The notes beneath the pieces are model-generated. The model did no database searches. It saw only the letters and a list, made by a program, of their open reading frames with translations, and was not told the DNA's origin. From positions 1 to 64,000 of the forward strand of contig CAMOWK010000003.1 of assembly GCA_946628415.1 (NCBI GenBank): a stretch of DNA of 64,000 nucleotides. Direction: 5' to 3'. Below are positions 48,629 through 57,938 of the stretch, piece after piece (within the stretch, counting starts at the first letter, position 1; every line of letters starts with the position of its first letter). The translations under genes were made by a program, and so were the position numbers. This DNA comes from an uncultured Lachnospiraceae bacterium (lineage in GTDB: Bacteria > Bacillota > Clostridia > Lachnospirales > Lachnospiraceae).

Positions 48629-49957
48629 ATGTTAAATGTTCTTCTCATTTCTCTTGGCTGTGATAAAAACAGAGTAGATAGTGAAGAGATGTTAGCCCTG
48701 CTGAATCGGCGGGGCTATAATATTACAAATAATGAAGATGAAGCGGATATAGCTATAGTCAATACATGCTGCTTTATCGGTGATGCACTCACCGAAAGTA
48801 TTGATACTGTGCTTGAAGTGGCGAAGCTTAAGGAAGGAAGACTTAAATGTCTTGTTGTAGCAGGCTGCATGTCAGAAAGATTTAAAGATGAAGTAAGCAC
48901 AGAATTTCCCGAGGTCGATGCATTTATAGGTACAAGTGCTATCGATCATATAGTTGATGCGCTTGAAAAAGTCATAAACGGTGAGAGTAATGTAAAATAC
49001 TATGAACCGCTTGAAAGACTTCCCATCGTCGAGGAAAAGAGGCTTCTTACTGAAACTCCTTACACCGCTTATCTTAAGATAGCTGAAGGTTGTGATAAAA
49101 GATGCACATATTGCGCTATTCCTTATTTCAGAGGCCCTTACAGAAGTGTGCCTATGAATGTTCTTGTTAAAAAGACAAAAGAACTGGCGGAAAACGGAGT
49201 GAAAGAGCTTATACTTGTTGCTCAGGAAACTACATGTTACGGTATAGACCTTTACAAAAAAAAGAGTCTGCATGAACTGCTTCACCGACTTTCAGAAGTT
49301 GATGGTATCGAGTGGATAAGGCTTATGTACTGCTATCCTGAAGAAATTTATGATGAAATGATTGATGAGATGGCAAGCAATCCGAAGGTGCTTCATTATA
49401 TAGATATGCCGCTTCAGCATACGGAAACAGACATCTTAAGAAGGATGGGCAGGAGAATTGATAAGGATGAGCTGTATGACGTTGTTGAAAAACTGAGGGA
49501 CAGAATGCCCGATATAGCCTTAAGGACAACTTTTATTACAGGATTCCCGGGTGAAACACCGGAAGATCACGAAAGGCTTATTGATACCATAAATGAACTT
49601 GAGTTTGACAGACTTGGAGTTTTCCCTTATTCGAGGGAGGACGGAACCCCTGCGGCAGAGTTTCCTGATCAGATAGATGAAGATGTGAAGGGAGCGTATA
49701 GAGATGAGATAATGGAATTTCAGCAGGGAGTTTCATATGATAAAAATATTTCATTTATAGGAAAGCATTTAGATGTTATAATTGAAGGGTATCTTGCATC
49801 AGATGATGTATATGCAGGCAGAACCTACAGGGATGCACCTGATGTTGACGGGCTTGTTTTTGTAAATTCGGACAGAGAACTTATGTCGGGGGAGATAGTT
49901 ACTGTCAAAATTACAGATGCCGGTCCTTATGATATGTCAGCTGATCTTGTTTCCTGA
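48629..49957 (+). CDS. rimO: Ribosomal protein uS12 methylthiotransferase RimO
   Basis: The 442-residue radical SAM enzyme adds a methylthio group to an aspartate of uS12. An N-terminal UPF0004 domain, about 1-120, begins with ISLGCDKNRVDSE, its cysteines binding one Fe-S cluster. The radical SAM triad is Cys155, Cys159, Cys162 (GCDKRCTYC). A C-terminal TRAM domain follows at about 375-440. The SLGCDKN start separates RimO from MiaB. It heads a likely operon with the HerA-like gene and pgsA. Confidence 0.94.
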   Translation: MLNVLLISLGCDKNRVDSEEMLALLNRRGYNITNNEDEADIAIVNTCCFIGDALTESIDTVLEVAKLKEGRLKCLVVAGCMSERFKDEVSTEFPEVDAFIGTSAIDHIVDALEKVINGESNVKYYEPLERLPIVEEKRLLTETPYTAYLKIAEGCDKRCTYCAIPYFRGPYRSVPMNVLVKKTKELAENGVKELILVAQETTCYGIDLYKKKSLHELLHRLSEVDGIEWIRLMYCYPEEIYDEMIDEMASNPKVLHYIDMPLQHTETDILRRMGRRIDKDELYDVVEKLRDRMPDIALRTTFITGFPGETPEDHERLIDTINELEFDRLGVFPYSREDGTPAAEFPDQIDEDVKGAYRDEIMEFQQGVSYDKNISFIGKHLDVIIEGYLASDDVYAGRTYRDAPDVDGLVFVNSDRELMSGEIVTVKITDAGPYDMSADLVS

Positions 49958-50008
49958 TGAAGTTTAGAAAACATAAGTGATTGAACAAAGAATTATGGGA
50001 GGTAACGG

Positions 50009-51673
50009 ATGTACTACGAAGGTAATGTATGGGTTGCTAATGACGATAAAGGAGAAAAGATAAGTCTCCTTTCCAAGTACGCCAACAGACACGGTCTTGT
50101 TGCCGGTGCGACCGGAACAGGAAAAACGGTTACTCTTAAGGTACTTGCTGAATCATTTTCAGATATGGGTGTACCTGTATTTCTTGCGGATGTTAAAGGC
50201 GATATAGCCGGTCTTGCTAAAGCGGGAACAGAATCCGAGGATATGAATAAAAGAATCGAGAGATTCGGACTTTCTGAAGCCGGTTTTAATTTTAACGCAT
50301 ATCCGGTTACATTCTGGGATATTTACGGTAAGAAGGGTATACCGCTTAGAACAACTATTTCTGAAATGGGACCGCTTCTCTTATCGCGTCTCATGGAATT
50401 AAATGAACTTCAGAGTGATATACTTTCAATCGTATTTAAGATTGCCGACGATAACGGGCTTATACTTGATGATACAAAAGACCTTAAGGCTATGCTTAAT
50501 TATGTATCCGATCACAGTAAAGAATACGAAGATCAGTACGGCAAGATGAGTCCTGCTTCTGTAGCTGCAATTGTTCGCGCTCTGGTTGCTCTTGAAGTGG
50601 CAGGCGGCGATGCATTTTTCGGCGAGCCGGGACTGAATCTTACTGACTGGCTTACGCTCGGACCTGAAGGTAAAGGTATGATAAATATCCTTGACAGCGA
50701 GAGCCTTATAAATAATTCAAAGCTTTATTCGACTTTCCTTCTCTGGCTTCTGTCTGAACTCTTTGAGAGACTTCCTGAAGTTGGTGATATGGATAAGCCG
50801 AAGATGATATTCTTCTTTGATGAAGCGCACCTTTTATTTAACGGAGCGCCAAAAGCTCTGCTTGAAAAGATTGAGCAGGTTGTAAAACTCATCAGATCAA
50901 AGGGTGTAGGTGTTTATTTCTGTACTCAGAATCCAAGAGATATTCCTGACGGAGTCCTTGCTCAGCTCGGGAATAAAATTCAGCATGCGCTCCATGCATA
51001 TACTCCTTCCGACCAGAAGGCGGTAAAAGCTGCGGCAGATTCATTCAGAGAGAATCCTGATTTTGATACTTATGAAACTATCCAGAGCCTCGGTACAGGT
51101 GAAGCTGTTGTTTCTTTCCTTGAAGAGTCGGGCGTTCCCGGCATCGCAAGAAAGGCTTACATACTTCCTCCGAGATCAAGCTTTGGAAGTATCGATGATT
51201 CGCTGCGTGACAGCATTATTAAAAGCAGTCTTTTATACAGCAAGTATTATGATGTAAATGACCGTGACTCGGCTTATGAATTCCTTGTCAGAAGAGGAAT
51301 GGAAGAAGCTGAAGAGGAAGAAAGAAGAAAAGAAGAGCTTCTTCAGCAAAAAGAAGAAGAAAAACGTAAAAAGGAAGAAGAGAAGGCTGCCGAAAAAGCA
51401 GAACGTGAAGCTGAGAAGGCTGCCGAAAGAGCAGAGCGCGAAGCAAAGAAAGAAGAAGAAAGAAAGCTGAAAGAGGCTGAGCGTAAGAAGGCTGCCGAAG
51501 AAAGAAAGAAGAATCAGGCTTTGAATTCTGTCGGAAACTCAGTTGCCGGAACACTTGGACGTGAGGCCGGAAAAGTTGCCGGCGGCAAATTTGGAAGATT
51601 CGGAAAGACCCTCGGCGGAAACTTGGGCGCAAGTCTCGGAAGGGGACTCTTTGCGACATTCTTAAAAAAATAA
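50009..51673 (+). CDS. HerA-like ATPase (DUF853) with coiled-coil tail
   Basis: The 554-residue cytosolic P-loop ATPase begins behind GGGAGG. Walker A is GATGTGKT at 33-40, Walker B is in MIFFFDEAHLLF, and VYFCTQNPRDIPDGVLAQLGNKIQHAL is typical of the DUF853 (YjgR) family, related to HerA/FtsK motors. After about residue 425 a long Glu/Lys/Arg-rich coiled coil runs to about 510, followed by a Gly/Arg-rich tail. The function is unknown; DUF853 proteins are suspected DNA-linked ATPases. It sits between rimO and pgsA, which are neighbours in many Firmicutes. Confidence 0.86.
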   Translation: MYYEGNVWVANDDKGEKISLLSKYANRHGLVAGATGTGKTVTLKVLAESFSDMGVPVFLADVKGDIAGLAKAGTESEDMNKRIERFGLSEAGFNFNAYPVTFWDIYGKKGIPLRTTISEMGPLLLSRLMELNELQSDILSIVFKIADDNGLILDDTKDLKAMLNYVSDHSKEYEDQYGKMSPASVAAIVRALVALEVAGGDAFFGEPGLNLTDWLTLGPEGKGMINILDSESLINNSKLYSTFLLWLLSELFERLPEVGDMDKPKMIFFFDEAHLLFNGAPKALLEKIEQVVKLIRSKGVGVYFCTQNPRDIPDGVLAQLGNKIQHALHAYTPSDQKAVKAAADSFRENPDFDTYETIQSLGTGEAVVSFLEESGVPGIARKAYILPPRSSFGSIDDSLRDSIIKSSLLYSKYYDVNDRDSAYEFLVRRGMEEAEEEERRKEELLQQKEEEKRKKEEEKAAEKAEREAEKAAERAEREAKKEEERKLKEAERKKAAEERKKNQALNSVGNSVAGTLGREAGKVAGGKFGRFGKTLGGNLGASLGRGLFATFLKK

Positions 51674-51701
51674 TTTTATTAAACCAGGAGCTTATAAATC
51701 A

Positions 51702-52259
51702 ATGAACTTACCTAACAAGATAACACTATTCAGAGTAATACTAATACCGTTTTTTCTTATATTTCTTATGATTCCGGGAATACCGGCAGGTAAATGGATA
51801 GCATTTTCCATTTTCATCATTGCATCTCTTACTGATATGGTAGACGGTAAGATTGCAAGAAAATATAATATGATAACGGATTTTGGAAAATTCATGGATC
51901 CGCTTGCCGATAAGCTCCTTGTATGTTCGGCAATGATAGCGCTCATAGAGTTAGAGAGAATGCCGGCATGGGTTGTTATAATAATTATAGCAAGAGAATT
52001 CATTATAAGCGGATTCAGGCTCATTGCTTCCGATAACGGCGTGGTTATTGCGGCAAGCATGTGGGGCAAGGTAAAAACAACTGTTCAGATGGTGATGGTT
52101 ATACTTCTCATCGCAAATCTCGGCGAAACATTTCCTGACACAAAAAGTGTCGTTCATATAATAGAAAATGTTCTTATTTATCTTGCAATGCTGCTTACGG
52201 TTGTTTCACTTATTGATTATCTTGTTAAGAATAAGAACGTGATTAAAACTTATAAATGA
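51702..52259 (+). CDS. pgsA: CDP-diacylglycerol-glycerol-3-phosphate 3-phosphatidyltransferase
   Basis: The 185-residue membrane enzyme makes phosphatidylglycerol phosphate. The CDP-alcohol phosphatidyltransferase motif is complete: Asp48-Gly49, Ala52-Arg53, Gly62, Asp66 and Asp70 within DGKIARKYNMITDFGKFMD. About five hydrophobic spans are present, and the N-terminus MNLPNKITLFRV is characteristic. It starts behind CAGGAG, 28 nt after the HerA-like gene. Confidence 0.95.
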   Translation: MNLPNKITLFRVILIPFFLIFLMIPGIPAGKWIAFSIFIIASLTDMVDGKIARKYNMITDFGKFMDPLADKLLVCSAMIALIELERMPAWVVIIIIAREFIISGFRLIASDNGVVIAASMWGKVKTTVQMVMVILLIANLGETFPDTKSVVHIIENVLIYLAMLLTVVSLIDYLVKNKNVIKTYK

Positions 52260-52273
52260 TATTTTTTAAGCGG

Positions 52274-52302
52274 TTGAAATGTAAAGTTAAAACTAATATA
52301 AT
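52274..52302 (+). promoter_or_regulatory. Promoter of the decarboxylase operon
   Basis: TTGAAA (52274-52279), a 17-nt spacer and a perfect TATAAT (52297-52302), 65 nt before the first gene. Confidence 0.75.
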
Positions 52303-52366
52303 ATACTAGTTCAAAATTGGACTTGTTATAAATTAGTTAAAAATATATATGGAGGAAAGATGCAGC

Positions 52367-53791
52367 ATGAGCGTTAATGCCAGTATGTCAGCAAGTGAAA
52401 GAATAAATGCTTTGCTTGATGACTCAAGTTTTGTTGAAGTCGGTGCGTATATAACTGCAAGAAGTACAGACTTTAACGTAAGTGATATTGATACTCCAAA
52501 AGACGGTGTTATTACCGGATATGGTCTTATCAATGGAAGATTAGTTTTTGTTTATAGCCAGGATAGAAATGTACTTGCAGGATCTATCGGAGAAATGCAT
52601 GCTAAGAAGATAGCAAAGCTTTATGATATGGCTATGAAGATGGGAGCACCTGTAATAGGTCTTATTGATTGTGCCGGACTCAGACTCCGTGAAGCTACAG
52701 ATGCACTTAATGCATTTGGAAGGCTTTATCTTAAGCAGACCCTTTGTTCAGGTGTTGTTCCTCAGATAACAGCTATTCTTGGTACATGTGGAGGAGGAGT
52801 TGCAGTTATACCTTCTCTTACTGATTTTACCTTTATATCTGAAGAAAGCGGCAAGCTTTTTGTCAGCAGCCCAAATACTCTGGAAGGAAACTATTCTGAA
52901 AAGCTTAATACAGCTGCAGCTGGATATATCAGTGAGAATACATCTCTCGTAGATAAGGTTCTTAAGACAGATGCGGATGTACTTGCTGAGATTAGAACAT
53001 TTATTGATTTCCTTCCTTCTAATTGTGATGAAGAAGGATTCTCTGATTCAGAAGATGATCTTAACAGAACTATCCCGAATCTTGACTCACTTAAGGATGA
53101 CAGCAGAGCTGTTATCGGAAATATCGCAGATGATTGCCTGTTCTATGAAGTAAAGGAGCATTTCGCACCTGAAATGGTAACCGGCTTTATAAGACTTAAC
53201 GGATTTACAACAGGTGTTGTTGCAAATCAGGTTAAGGATGGTGGTAAATCACTTACTACTGCCGGTACAAACAAGGCGGCTAAGTTTGTAAGCTTCTGCG
53301 ATTCATTTAACATTCCTATACTTACACTTACAAATACAAATGGTTTTGCAGCAACGGTTGATGAAGAAAAAACTGTGGCAGTCGGTGCGGCAAGACTTGT
53401 TCAGGCATTTGCAAATGCAACTGTTCCAAAGGTAAATATTATAACAGGTGAAGGACTCGGTTCTGCATTTACAGTTATGAATTCAAAATCTATCGGTGCA
53501 GATATAGTTTACTCATGGCCTAATGCAAAAATCGGAATGATGGATGCTGAAATGGCAGCAAAGATCATTTACGATGAAGAGATAAGCAGTAGTAATGACA
53601 AGGCAGAAACTCTTGATGAGTATAAGAGACAGTACGAGGCACTTCAGGGATCTGCTGTTTCTGCAGCTAAGCGCGGTTATGTTGATGATATAATCGAACC
53701 TGATGCAACCAGAAAGAGAGTTGTTGCTGCTTTTGAGATGCTTTCTACTAAGATAGAAGAGAGACCTTACAAAAAGCACACATCAATATAA
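52367..53791 (+). CDS. Biotin-dependent acyl-CoA carboxyltransferase (MmdA / 12S type)
   Basis: The 474-residue product starts at ATG 52367; the GGAGG just upstream overlaps the earlier ATG at 52349. It is a crotonase-fold carboxyltransferase. The N half has GVITGYGLINGRLVFVYSQD and LIDCAGLRLREATDALNAFG. The C half has GFTTGVVANQ and the TNTNGFAATVDEEKTVAVGAARLVQAFANA stretch. It resembles the alpha subunit of methylmalonyl-CoA decarboxylase and the 12S subunit of transcarboxylase, but is somewhat shorter than MmdA (about 510). The substrate could be methylmalonyl-CoA, malonyl-CoA or another acyl-CoA; this cannot be fixed from sequence. It is first of five tightly spaced genes. Confidence 0.85.
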   Translation: MSVNASMSASERINALLDDSSFVEVGAYITARSTDFNVSDIDTPKDGVITGYGLINGRLVFVYSQDRNVLAGSIGEMHAKKIAKLYDMAMKMGAPVIGLIDCAGLRLREATDALNAFGRLYLKQTLCSGVVPQITAILGTCGGGVAVIPSLTDFTFISEESGKLFVSSPNTLEGNYSEKLNTAAAGYISENTSLVDKVLKTDADVLAEIRTFIDFLPSNCDEEGFSDSEDDLNRTIPNLDSLKDDSRAVIGNIADDCLFYEVKEHFAPEMVTGFIRLNGFTTGVVANQVKDGGKSLTTAGTNKAAKFVSFCDSFNIPILTLTNTNGFAATVDEEKTVAVGAARLVQAFANATVPKVNIITGEGLGSAFTVMNSKSIGADIVYSWPNAKIGMMDAEMAAKIIYDEEISSSNDKAETLDEYKRQYEALQGSAVSAAKRGYVDDIIEPDATRKRVVAAFEMLSTKIEERPYKKHTSI

Positions 53792-53808
53792 GAAAGGCGG
53801 ATAGATAA

Positions 53809-54804
53809 ATGAAGAAAAGAGTTTTGCTTCTCTTTATGATGTCTGTTCTTTTGGTCATGACCGGTTGCGGCGAGGTAGAGGTTGCTTCAAATTTTGAATA
53901 TAATGCAGCTACTATGGTTTCTATGAACCAGTCAATAATTGATCAGTATCATGATGTCAGTGATATGCAGTATGATTTCTATATGAGCGACGGTACCGAT
54001 CTTGAAAAATCTGCTGTTTCCGGCTTTAGAATGGCTGAAACAACGGATCATGTCGGAAAGTTTATCGGTAACGATACAAATACTGACAATGTTAAATTTG
54101 TCGATGGCTCAGATGGTCAGATACTCTGCACTACGAGATGTAATTATCAGAACAGAAATGTAGATGTTACGGTCTACTATAAAGAGAATAAAGAATACAG
54201 TGTTATTAAAGCTGACTATTATCAGCAGCTTGTTCAGGGGATGCAGCAGCAGGGATATACAGACATTAATGAGTATGTTAAGGCTATGGCATCTGCTTAC
54301 GGCATGCAGGCTGATTCAGTAGATTCTTTCCTTGATGATATTATGATGAACAATGGACAGATAAGTCCATATACAGCAGTTGATTGTGAAGTCAGTGCTG
54401 TTTATACAAAGGGTGAGCTTCTGAAAAAAGCCGGTATCAATACAGCCATTGGTATGATCACCGTTTTTGCTGTACTTATCTTTATCGCTTTCATTATATG
54501 GCTTCTCAAGTTTATACCTGTATTTCTTGAGGGTGGAAAGAAAGAAAAGAAAGAAAAGAAAGAAAAGGATTCCGGTTCGGATACAGCTTCTAAGAATGAA
54601 GATAAGACTGTCACACCTATACCTCCGGTATTTGCAAATGCTGCTGTACCTGAAGTTGGAGAAGAGGTTAAGGATGAGGCACTTATAGCTGTAATTACAG
54701 CTGCGCTTTATGCATATCTTGGTGATGGTGGTAAAACAGCTGTACCTCATTTTACAGACAGTAAAGATAAATTGTTCGTTCGTTCAATAAGACGGGTTAG
54801 ATAA
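53809..54804 (+). CDS. OadG-like decarboxylase subunit fused to a lipoprotein ectodomain
   Basis: The 331-residue product starts with a lipoprotein signal ending VMTGC (Cys20 is the lipidation site). An extracellular domain, about 21-208, resembles no family I know. One membrane span (about 212-238, MITVFAVLIFIAFIIWLLKF) and a Lys/Glu repeat lead to a cytosolic segment. Its end, DEALIAVITAALYAYLG...FVRSIRRVR, matches the C-terminus of OadG/MmdD small subunits. OadG and MmdD are normally about 80-120 residues and serve in assembly of the sodium pump. Having both a lipid anchor and a membrane span is unusual. Confidence 0.78.
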   Translation: MKKRVLLLFMMSVLLVMTGCGEVEVASNFEYNAATMVSMNQSIIDQYHDVSDMQYDFYMSDGTDLEKSAVSGFRMAETTDHVGKFIGNDTNTDNVKFVDGSDGQILCTTRCNYQNRNVDVTVYYKENKEYSVIKADYYQQLVQGMQQQGYTDINEYVKAMASAYGMQADSVDSFLDDIMMNNGQISPYTAVDCEVSAVYTKGELLKKAGINTAIGMITVFAVLIFIAFIIWLLKFIPVFLEGGKKEKKEKKEKDSGSDTASKNEDKTVTPIPPVFANAAVPEVGEEVKDEALIAVITAALYAYLGDGGKTAVPHFTDSKDKLFVRSIRRVR

Positions 54805-54822
54805 TATTAGGAGGAAATTAAA

Positions 54823-55212
54823 ATGAAGAATTATAAAATCACAGTTAATGGTGTATCATATGACGTTGCAGTTGAAGAAGTTGCAGGAGGAGCACCTGTT
54901 CAGGCTGCAGCACCAGCGCCAGTGGCAGCGCCTGCACCAGCACCTGCAGCACCAGCTCAGGCTGCAGCACCAGCACCGGCTGCATCAGGCAGTGACGGAA
55001 GCATAAAGATTGCAGCACCTATGCCGGGTAAGATACTTTCAGTTAAGACTGAAGTTGGAAAGGCTGTAAAGAAGGGTGAAGTTTTACTTATTCTTGAAGC
55101 TATGAAGATGGAAAATGAAATTGTTGCATCTGAGGATGGAACAGTTGCATCTGTTAATGTATCAGTAGGTGATTCAGTTGAAGCCGGTGATACACTTGCT
55201 TCACTTAACTAA
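54823..55212 (+). CDS. Biotin carboxyl carrier protein of the decarboxylase
   Basis: The 129-residue carrier has a short N-terminal KITVNGVSYDVAVEE segment, an Ala/Pro-rich flexible linker (about 27-58) and a biotinyl domain with EAMKMEN; Lys95 is the biotinylated residue. It matches MmdC/GcdC and the 1.3S subunit of transcarboxylase. It carries the carboxyl group between the carboxyltransferases and the membrane subunit. AGGAGG lies before the ATG. Confidence 0.95.
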   Translation: MKNYKITVNGVSYDVAVEEVAGGAPVQAAAPAPVAAPAPAPAAPAQAAAPAPAASGSDGSIKIAAPMPGKILSVKTEVGKAVKKGEVLLILEAMKMENEIVASEDGTVASVNVSVGDSVEAGDTLASLN

Positions 55213-55243
55213 TCAACTTTGATATCTTGCAGGAGGAAAAAAG

Positions 55244-56365
55244 ATGCTTGACGTACTTTCGAATCTGGCAAGTCAGACCGGTTTTGCAACTCTTGACTGG
55301 AAAAACTATATCATGATACTTTTTGCATTTTTCTTTATGTATCTTGCTATAGCTAAAGGGTTTGAACCTCTCTTACTTGTCCCTATATCCTTCGGTATGT
55401 TCCTGGTAAATATGTTCCCGGATATCATACAGGAAGGCGGACTTTTACATTATTTCTATAAACTTGATGAATGGAGTATTCTTCCGTCACTTATATTTAT
55501 GGGCGTTGGTGCGATGACCGACTTCGGACCGCTTATTGCCAATCCGGCAAGCTTCCTTCTTGGAGCTGCAGCTCAGTTTGGTATATATGGCGCCTACTTT
55601 ATGGCTATACTTCTTGGGTTCACAGGAAAAGAAGCTGCAGCTATATCAATCATAGGCGGCGCTGACGGACCTACATCCATTTTCCTTGCCGGTAAGCTTG
55701 GAATGGGGGGAACTCTTATGGGACCTATAGCAGTGGCAGCATATTCGTATATGTCACTTGTTCCTGTTATTCAGCCTCCTATAATGAAGGCGCTTACAAC
55801 TGAAAAAGAGAGGAAGATTAAGATGCCTCAGCTTCGTCCTGTTACAAAGCTTGAGAAAATCCTCTTCCCTATAGTTGTTACACTTGTTGTTGTTCTTATA
55901 CTTCCAACAACTGCACCTCTCGTAGGTATGCTTATGCTTGGTAATCTCTTCAGAGAGTCAGGTGTGGTTAAACAGCTTACAGAAACTGCTTCAAATGCAA
56001 TGATGTATATAGTTGTTATCCTTCTTGGTACATCCGTTGGAGCAACTACCAGTGCGGAAGCATTCCTTAATATCAGTACCCTTAAGATAGTTCTTCTTGG
56101 ACTTATAGCATTCTGCCTTGGTACTGCAGCAGGAGTTATTTTTGGAAAGATCATGTGTGTTGTTACTAAAGGTAAGGTAAATCCTTTAATCGGATCTGCA
56201 GGAGTTTCTGCCGTTCCGATGGCAGCAAGAGTTTCACAGAAGGTTGGTGCCGAGTATGATCCGACTAACTTCCTTCTTATGAATGCAATGGGACCAAACG
56301 TTGCGGGTGTTATAGGTACAGCGGTTGCAGCAGGTTCATTCCTTGCCATATTTAATGTTCACTAA
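55244..56365 (+). CDS. Sodium-translocating decarboxylase beta subunit (OadB/MmdB)
   Basis: The 373-residue integral membrane protein removes CO2 from carboxybiotin and exports sodium. It has about nine or ten hydrophobic spans, with the signature [10 protein letters not shown] (Asp141, the sodium-site aspartate) and [18 protein letters not shown] near the end. Length fits OadB, MmdB and GcdB (about 375-430). AGGAGG is at a good distance. It is the only beta subunit in the operon, although two carboxyltransferases are present. Confidence 0.96.
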   Translation: MLDVLSNLASQTGFATLDWKNYIMILFAFFFMYLAIAKGFEPLLLVPISFGMFLVNMFPDIIQEGGLLHYFYKLDEWSILPSLIFMGVGAMTDFGPLIANPASFLLGAAAQFGIYGAYFMAILLGFTGKEAAAISIIGGADGPTSIFLAGKLGMGGTLMGPIAVAAYSYMSLVPVIQPPIMKALTTEKERKIKMPQLRPVTKLEKILFPIVVTLVVVLILPTTAPLVGMLMLGNLFRESGVVKQLTETASNAMMYIVVILLGTSVGATTSAEAFLNISTLKIVLLGLIAFCLGTAAGVIFGKIMCVVTKGKVNPLIGSAGVSAVPMAARVSQKVGAEYDPTNFLLMNAMGPNVAGVIGTAVAAGSFLAIFNVH

Positions 56366-56382
56366 ACTTTGGAGGTAATATA

Positions 56383-57804
56383 ATGGCTAATCAAAGTAAA
56401 AAAGTCGGAATCACTGAAACAGTCCTTCGTGATGCTCATCAGTCACTTATTGCAACACGTATGACTACAGAAGAAATGCTTCCGATCATAGATAAAATGG
56501 ATAAAGTTGGATATCATTCAGTAGAGTGCTGGGGCGGTGCTACTTTTGATGCATGTCTTAGATTCCTTAAAGAAGATCCGTGGGACAGACTTCGTAAGCT
56601 TAAGGCTGGATTTAAGAATACTCCGCTTCAGATGCTTTTCAGAGGTCAGAATATCCTTGGATATAATCATTATTCAGATGATGTTGTTGAGTATTTTGTT
56701 CAGAAGTCAATCGCAAACGGTATTGATATAATCCGTATTTTCGATTGTCTTAACGATCTTAGAAACCTTGAAACAGCAGTAAAGGCTGCCAATAAAGAAG
56801 GCGGTCATGCACAGGTTGCTCTTTCCTATACACTCGGCGATGCATATACGCTTAATTACTGGAAGAATATTGCTAAAGAGATTGAAGAGATGGGTGCAAA
56901 ATCTATCTGTATCAAAGATATGGCAGGTCTTCTTGTTCCTTATGAAGCTAAAAGACTTGTCAAGGCTCTTAAAGAAAGCACAAAGCTTCCTATTCAGCTT
57001 CATACACATTACACATCCGGTGTAGGCGCTATGACATACATGAAGGCTATTGAAGCAGGATGTGACGTTATTGATACGGCTATTTCACCTATGGCAATGG
57101 GAACATCACAGCCTGCAACAGAGGTTCTTGTAGAAACATTTAAGAATACACCGTTTGATACAGGTCTTGATCAGAATCTTCTTGCTGAGATTGCAGATTA
57201 TTTTGCTCCTCTCAGAGAAAAGTATATTAAAAGCGGCCTTATGAGTACAAAAGTTATGGGCGTTAATATTAAGACACTTCTTTATCAGGTTCCGGGCGGA
57301 ATGCTTTCAAACCTCGTTTCACAGCTTAAGGAAGCAGGACAGGATGACAAGCTTCGTGATGTTCTTGAAGAAGTACCGCGTGTACGTAAGGATTTCGGTG
57401 AGCCACCGCTTGTTACACCTTCATCTCAGATTGTCGGAACACAGGCTGTTCTTAATGTCCTTTACGGAAATGGCGGCGAAGGTGCTGAAAGATACAAGAT
57501 GTTTACACAGCAGTCCAAAGACCTTCTTTCCGGTAAGTACGGTAAGACTGTAAAGCCTTTCAATAAAGAGGTTCAGAAGAAGGCAATCGGAGATGCTAAG
57601 CCTATCAAGTGCAGACCTGCCGATAAAATTGCACCTCAGCTTCCTGAGATGGAAAAAGCAATTGAGATGTACAAACAGCAGGATGAGGATGTGCTTTCCT
57701 ACGCACTTTTCCCACAGGTTGCTACAGAATTCTTTAAATACAGAGAAGCTCAGCAGAAAAAGGTTGATGTAACAGCAGCTGAGTCAGGGGCTTATCCTGT
57801 TTAA
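56383..57804 (+). CDS. oadA: Pyruvate/oxaloacetate carboxyltransferase subunit (OadA / 5S type)
   Basis: The 473-residue product is a TIM-barrel carboxyltransferase with a C-terminal conserved carboxylase domain. Signatures include ETVLRDAHQSLIATRMTTEEM, ECWGGATFD, FDCLNDLRNLE, KDMAGLL and the metal site HTHYTSG. The biotin domain found at the end of many OadA proteins is absent, consistent with the separate carrier two genes upstream. It uses oxaloacetate or pyruvate as carboxyl donor or acceptor. It is the last gene of the operon. Confidence 0.94.
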   Translation: MANQSKKVGITETVLRDAHQSLIATRMTTEEMLPIIDKMDKVGYHSVECWGGATFDACLRFLKEDPWDRLRKLKAGFKNTPLQMLFRGQNILGYNHYSDDVVEYFVQKSIANGIDIIRIFDCLNDLRNLETAVKAANKEGGHAQVALSYTLGDAYTLNYWKNIAKEIEEMGAKSICIKDMAGLLVPYEAKRLVKALKESTKLPIQLHTHYTSGVGAMTYMKAIEAGCDVIDTAISPMAMGTSQPATEVLVETFKNTPFDTGLDQNLLAEIADYFAPLREKYIKSGLMSTKVMGVNIKTLLYQVPGGMLSNLVSQLKEAGQDDKLRDVLEEVPRVRKDFGEPPLVTPSSQIVGTQAVLNVLYGNGGEGAERYKMFTQQSKDLLSGKYGKTVKPFNKEVQKKAIGDAKPIKCRPADKIAPQLPEMEKAIEMYKQQDEDVLSYALFPQVATEFFKYREAQQKKVDVTAAESGAYPV

Positions 57805-57839
57805 GATTAAATGTACAGCTTAATATTTTAAGTATCATA

Positions 57840-57879
57840 TAACAATATGCGCTCAGTGATTGCTGGGCGTATATTGTTA
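57840..57879 (+). other. Long hairpin after oadA without T run
   Basis: TAACAATATGCGCTCAG pairs with CTGGGCGTATATTGTTA over 17 bp, including two G-T pairs, with a 6-nt loop. No T tract follows, so it may protect the 3' end of the operon mRNA or work with the next hairpin. Confidence 0.7.
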
Positions 57880-57897
57880 TTGGAATAAAAACAAACC

Positions 57898-57928
57898 AAA
57901 AAAATCCGACTAAAGTTGTCGGATTTTG
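57898..57928 (+). terminator. Probable terminator before the flavoprotein gene
   Basis: The stem AAAATCCGAC with GTCGGATTTT (10 bp, 7-nt loop) ends in a TTTT, 40 nt after the previous hairpin. The arm nearly reaches the GAGGAAG ribosome site of the next gene, so it could also affect that gene. Confidence 0.7.
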
Positions 57929-57938
57929 AGGAAGATTT

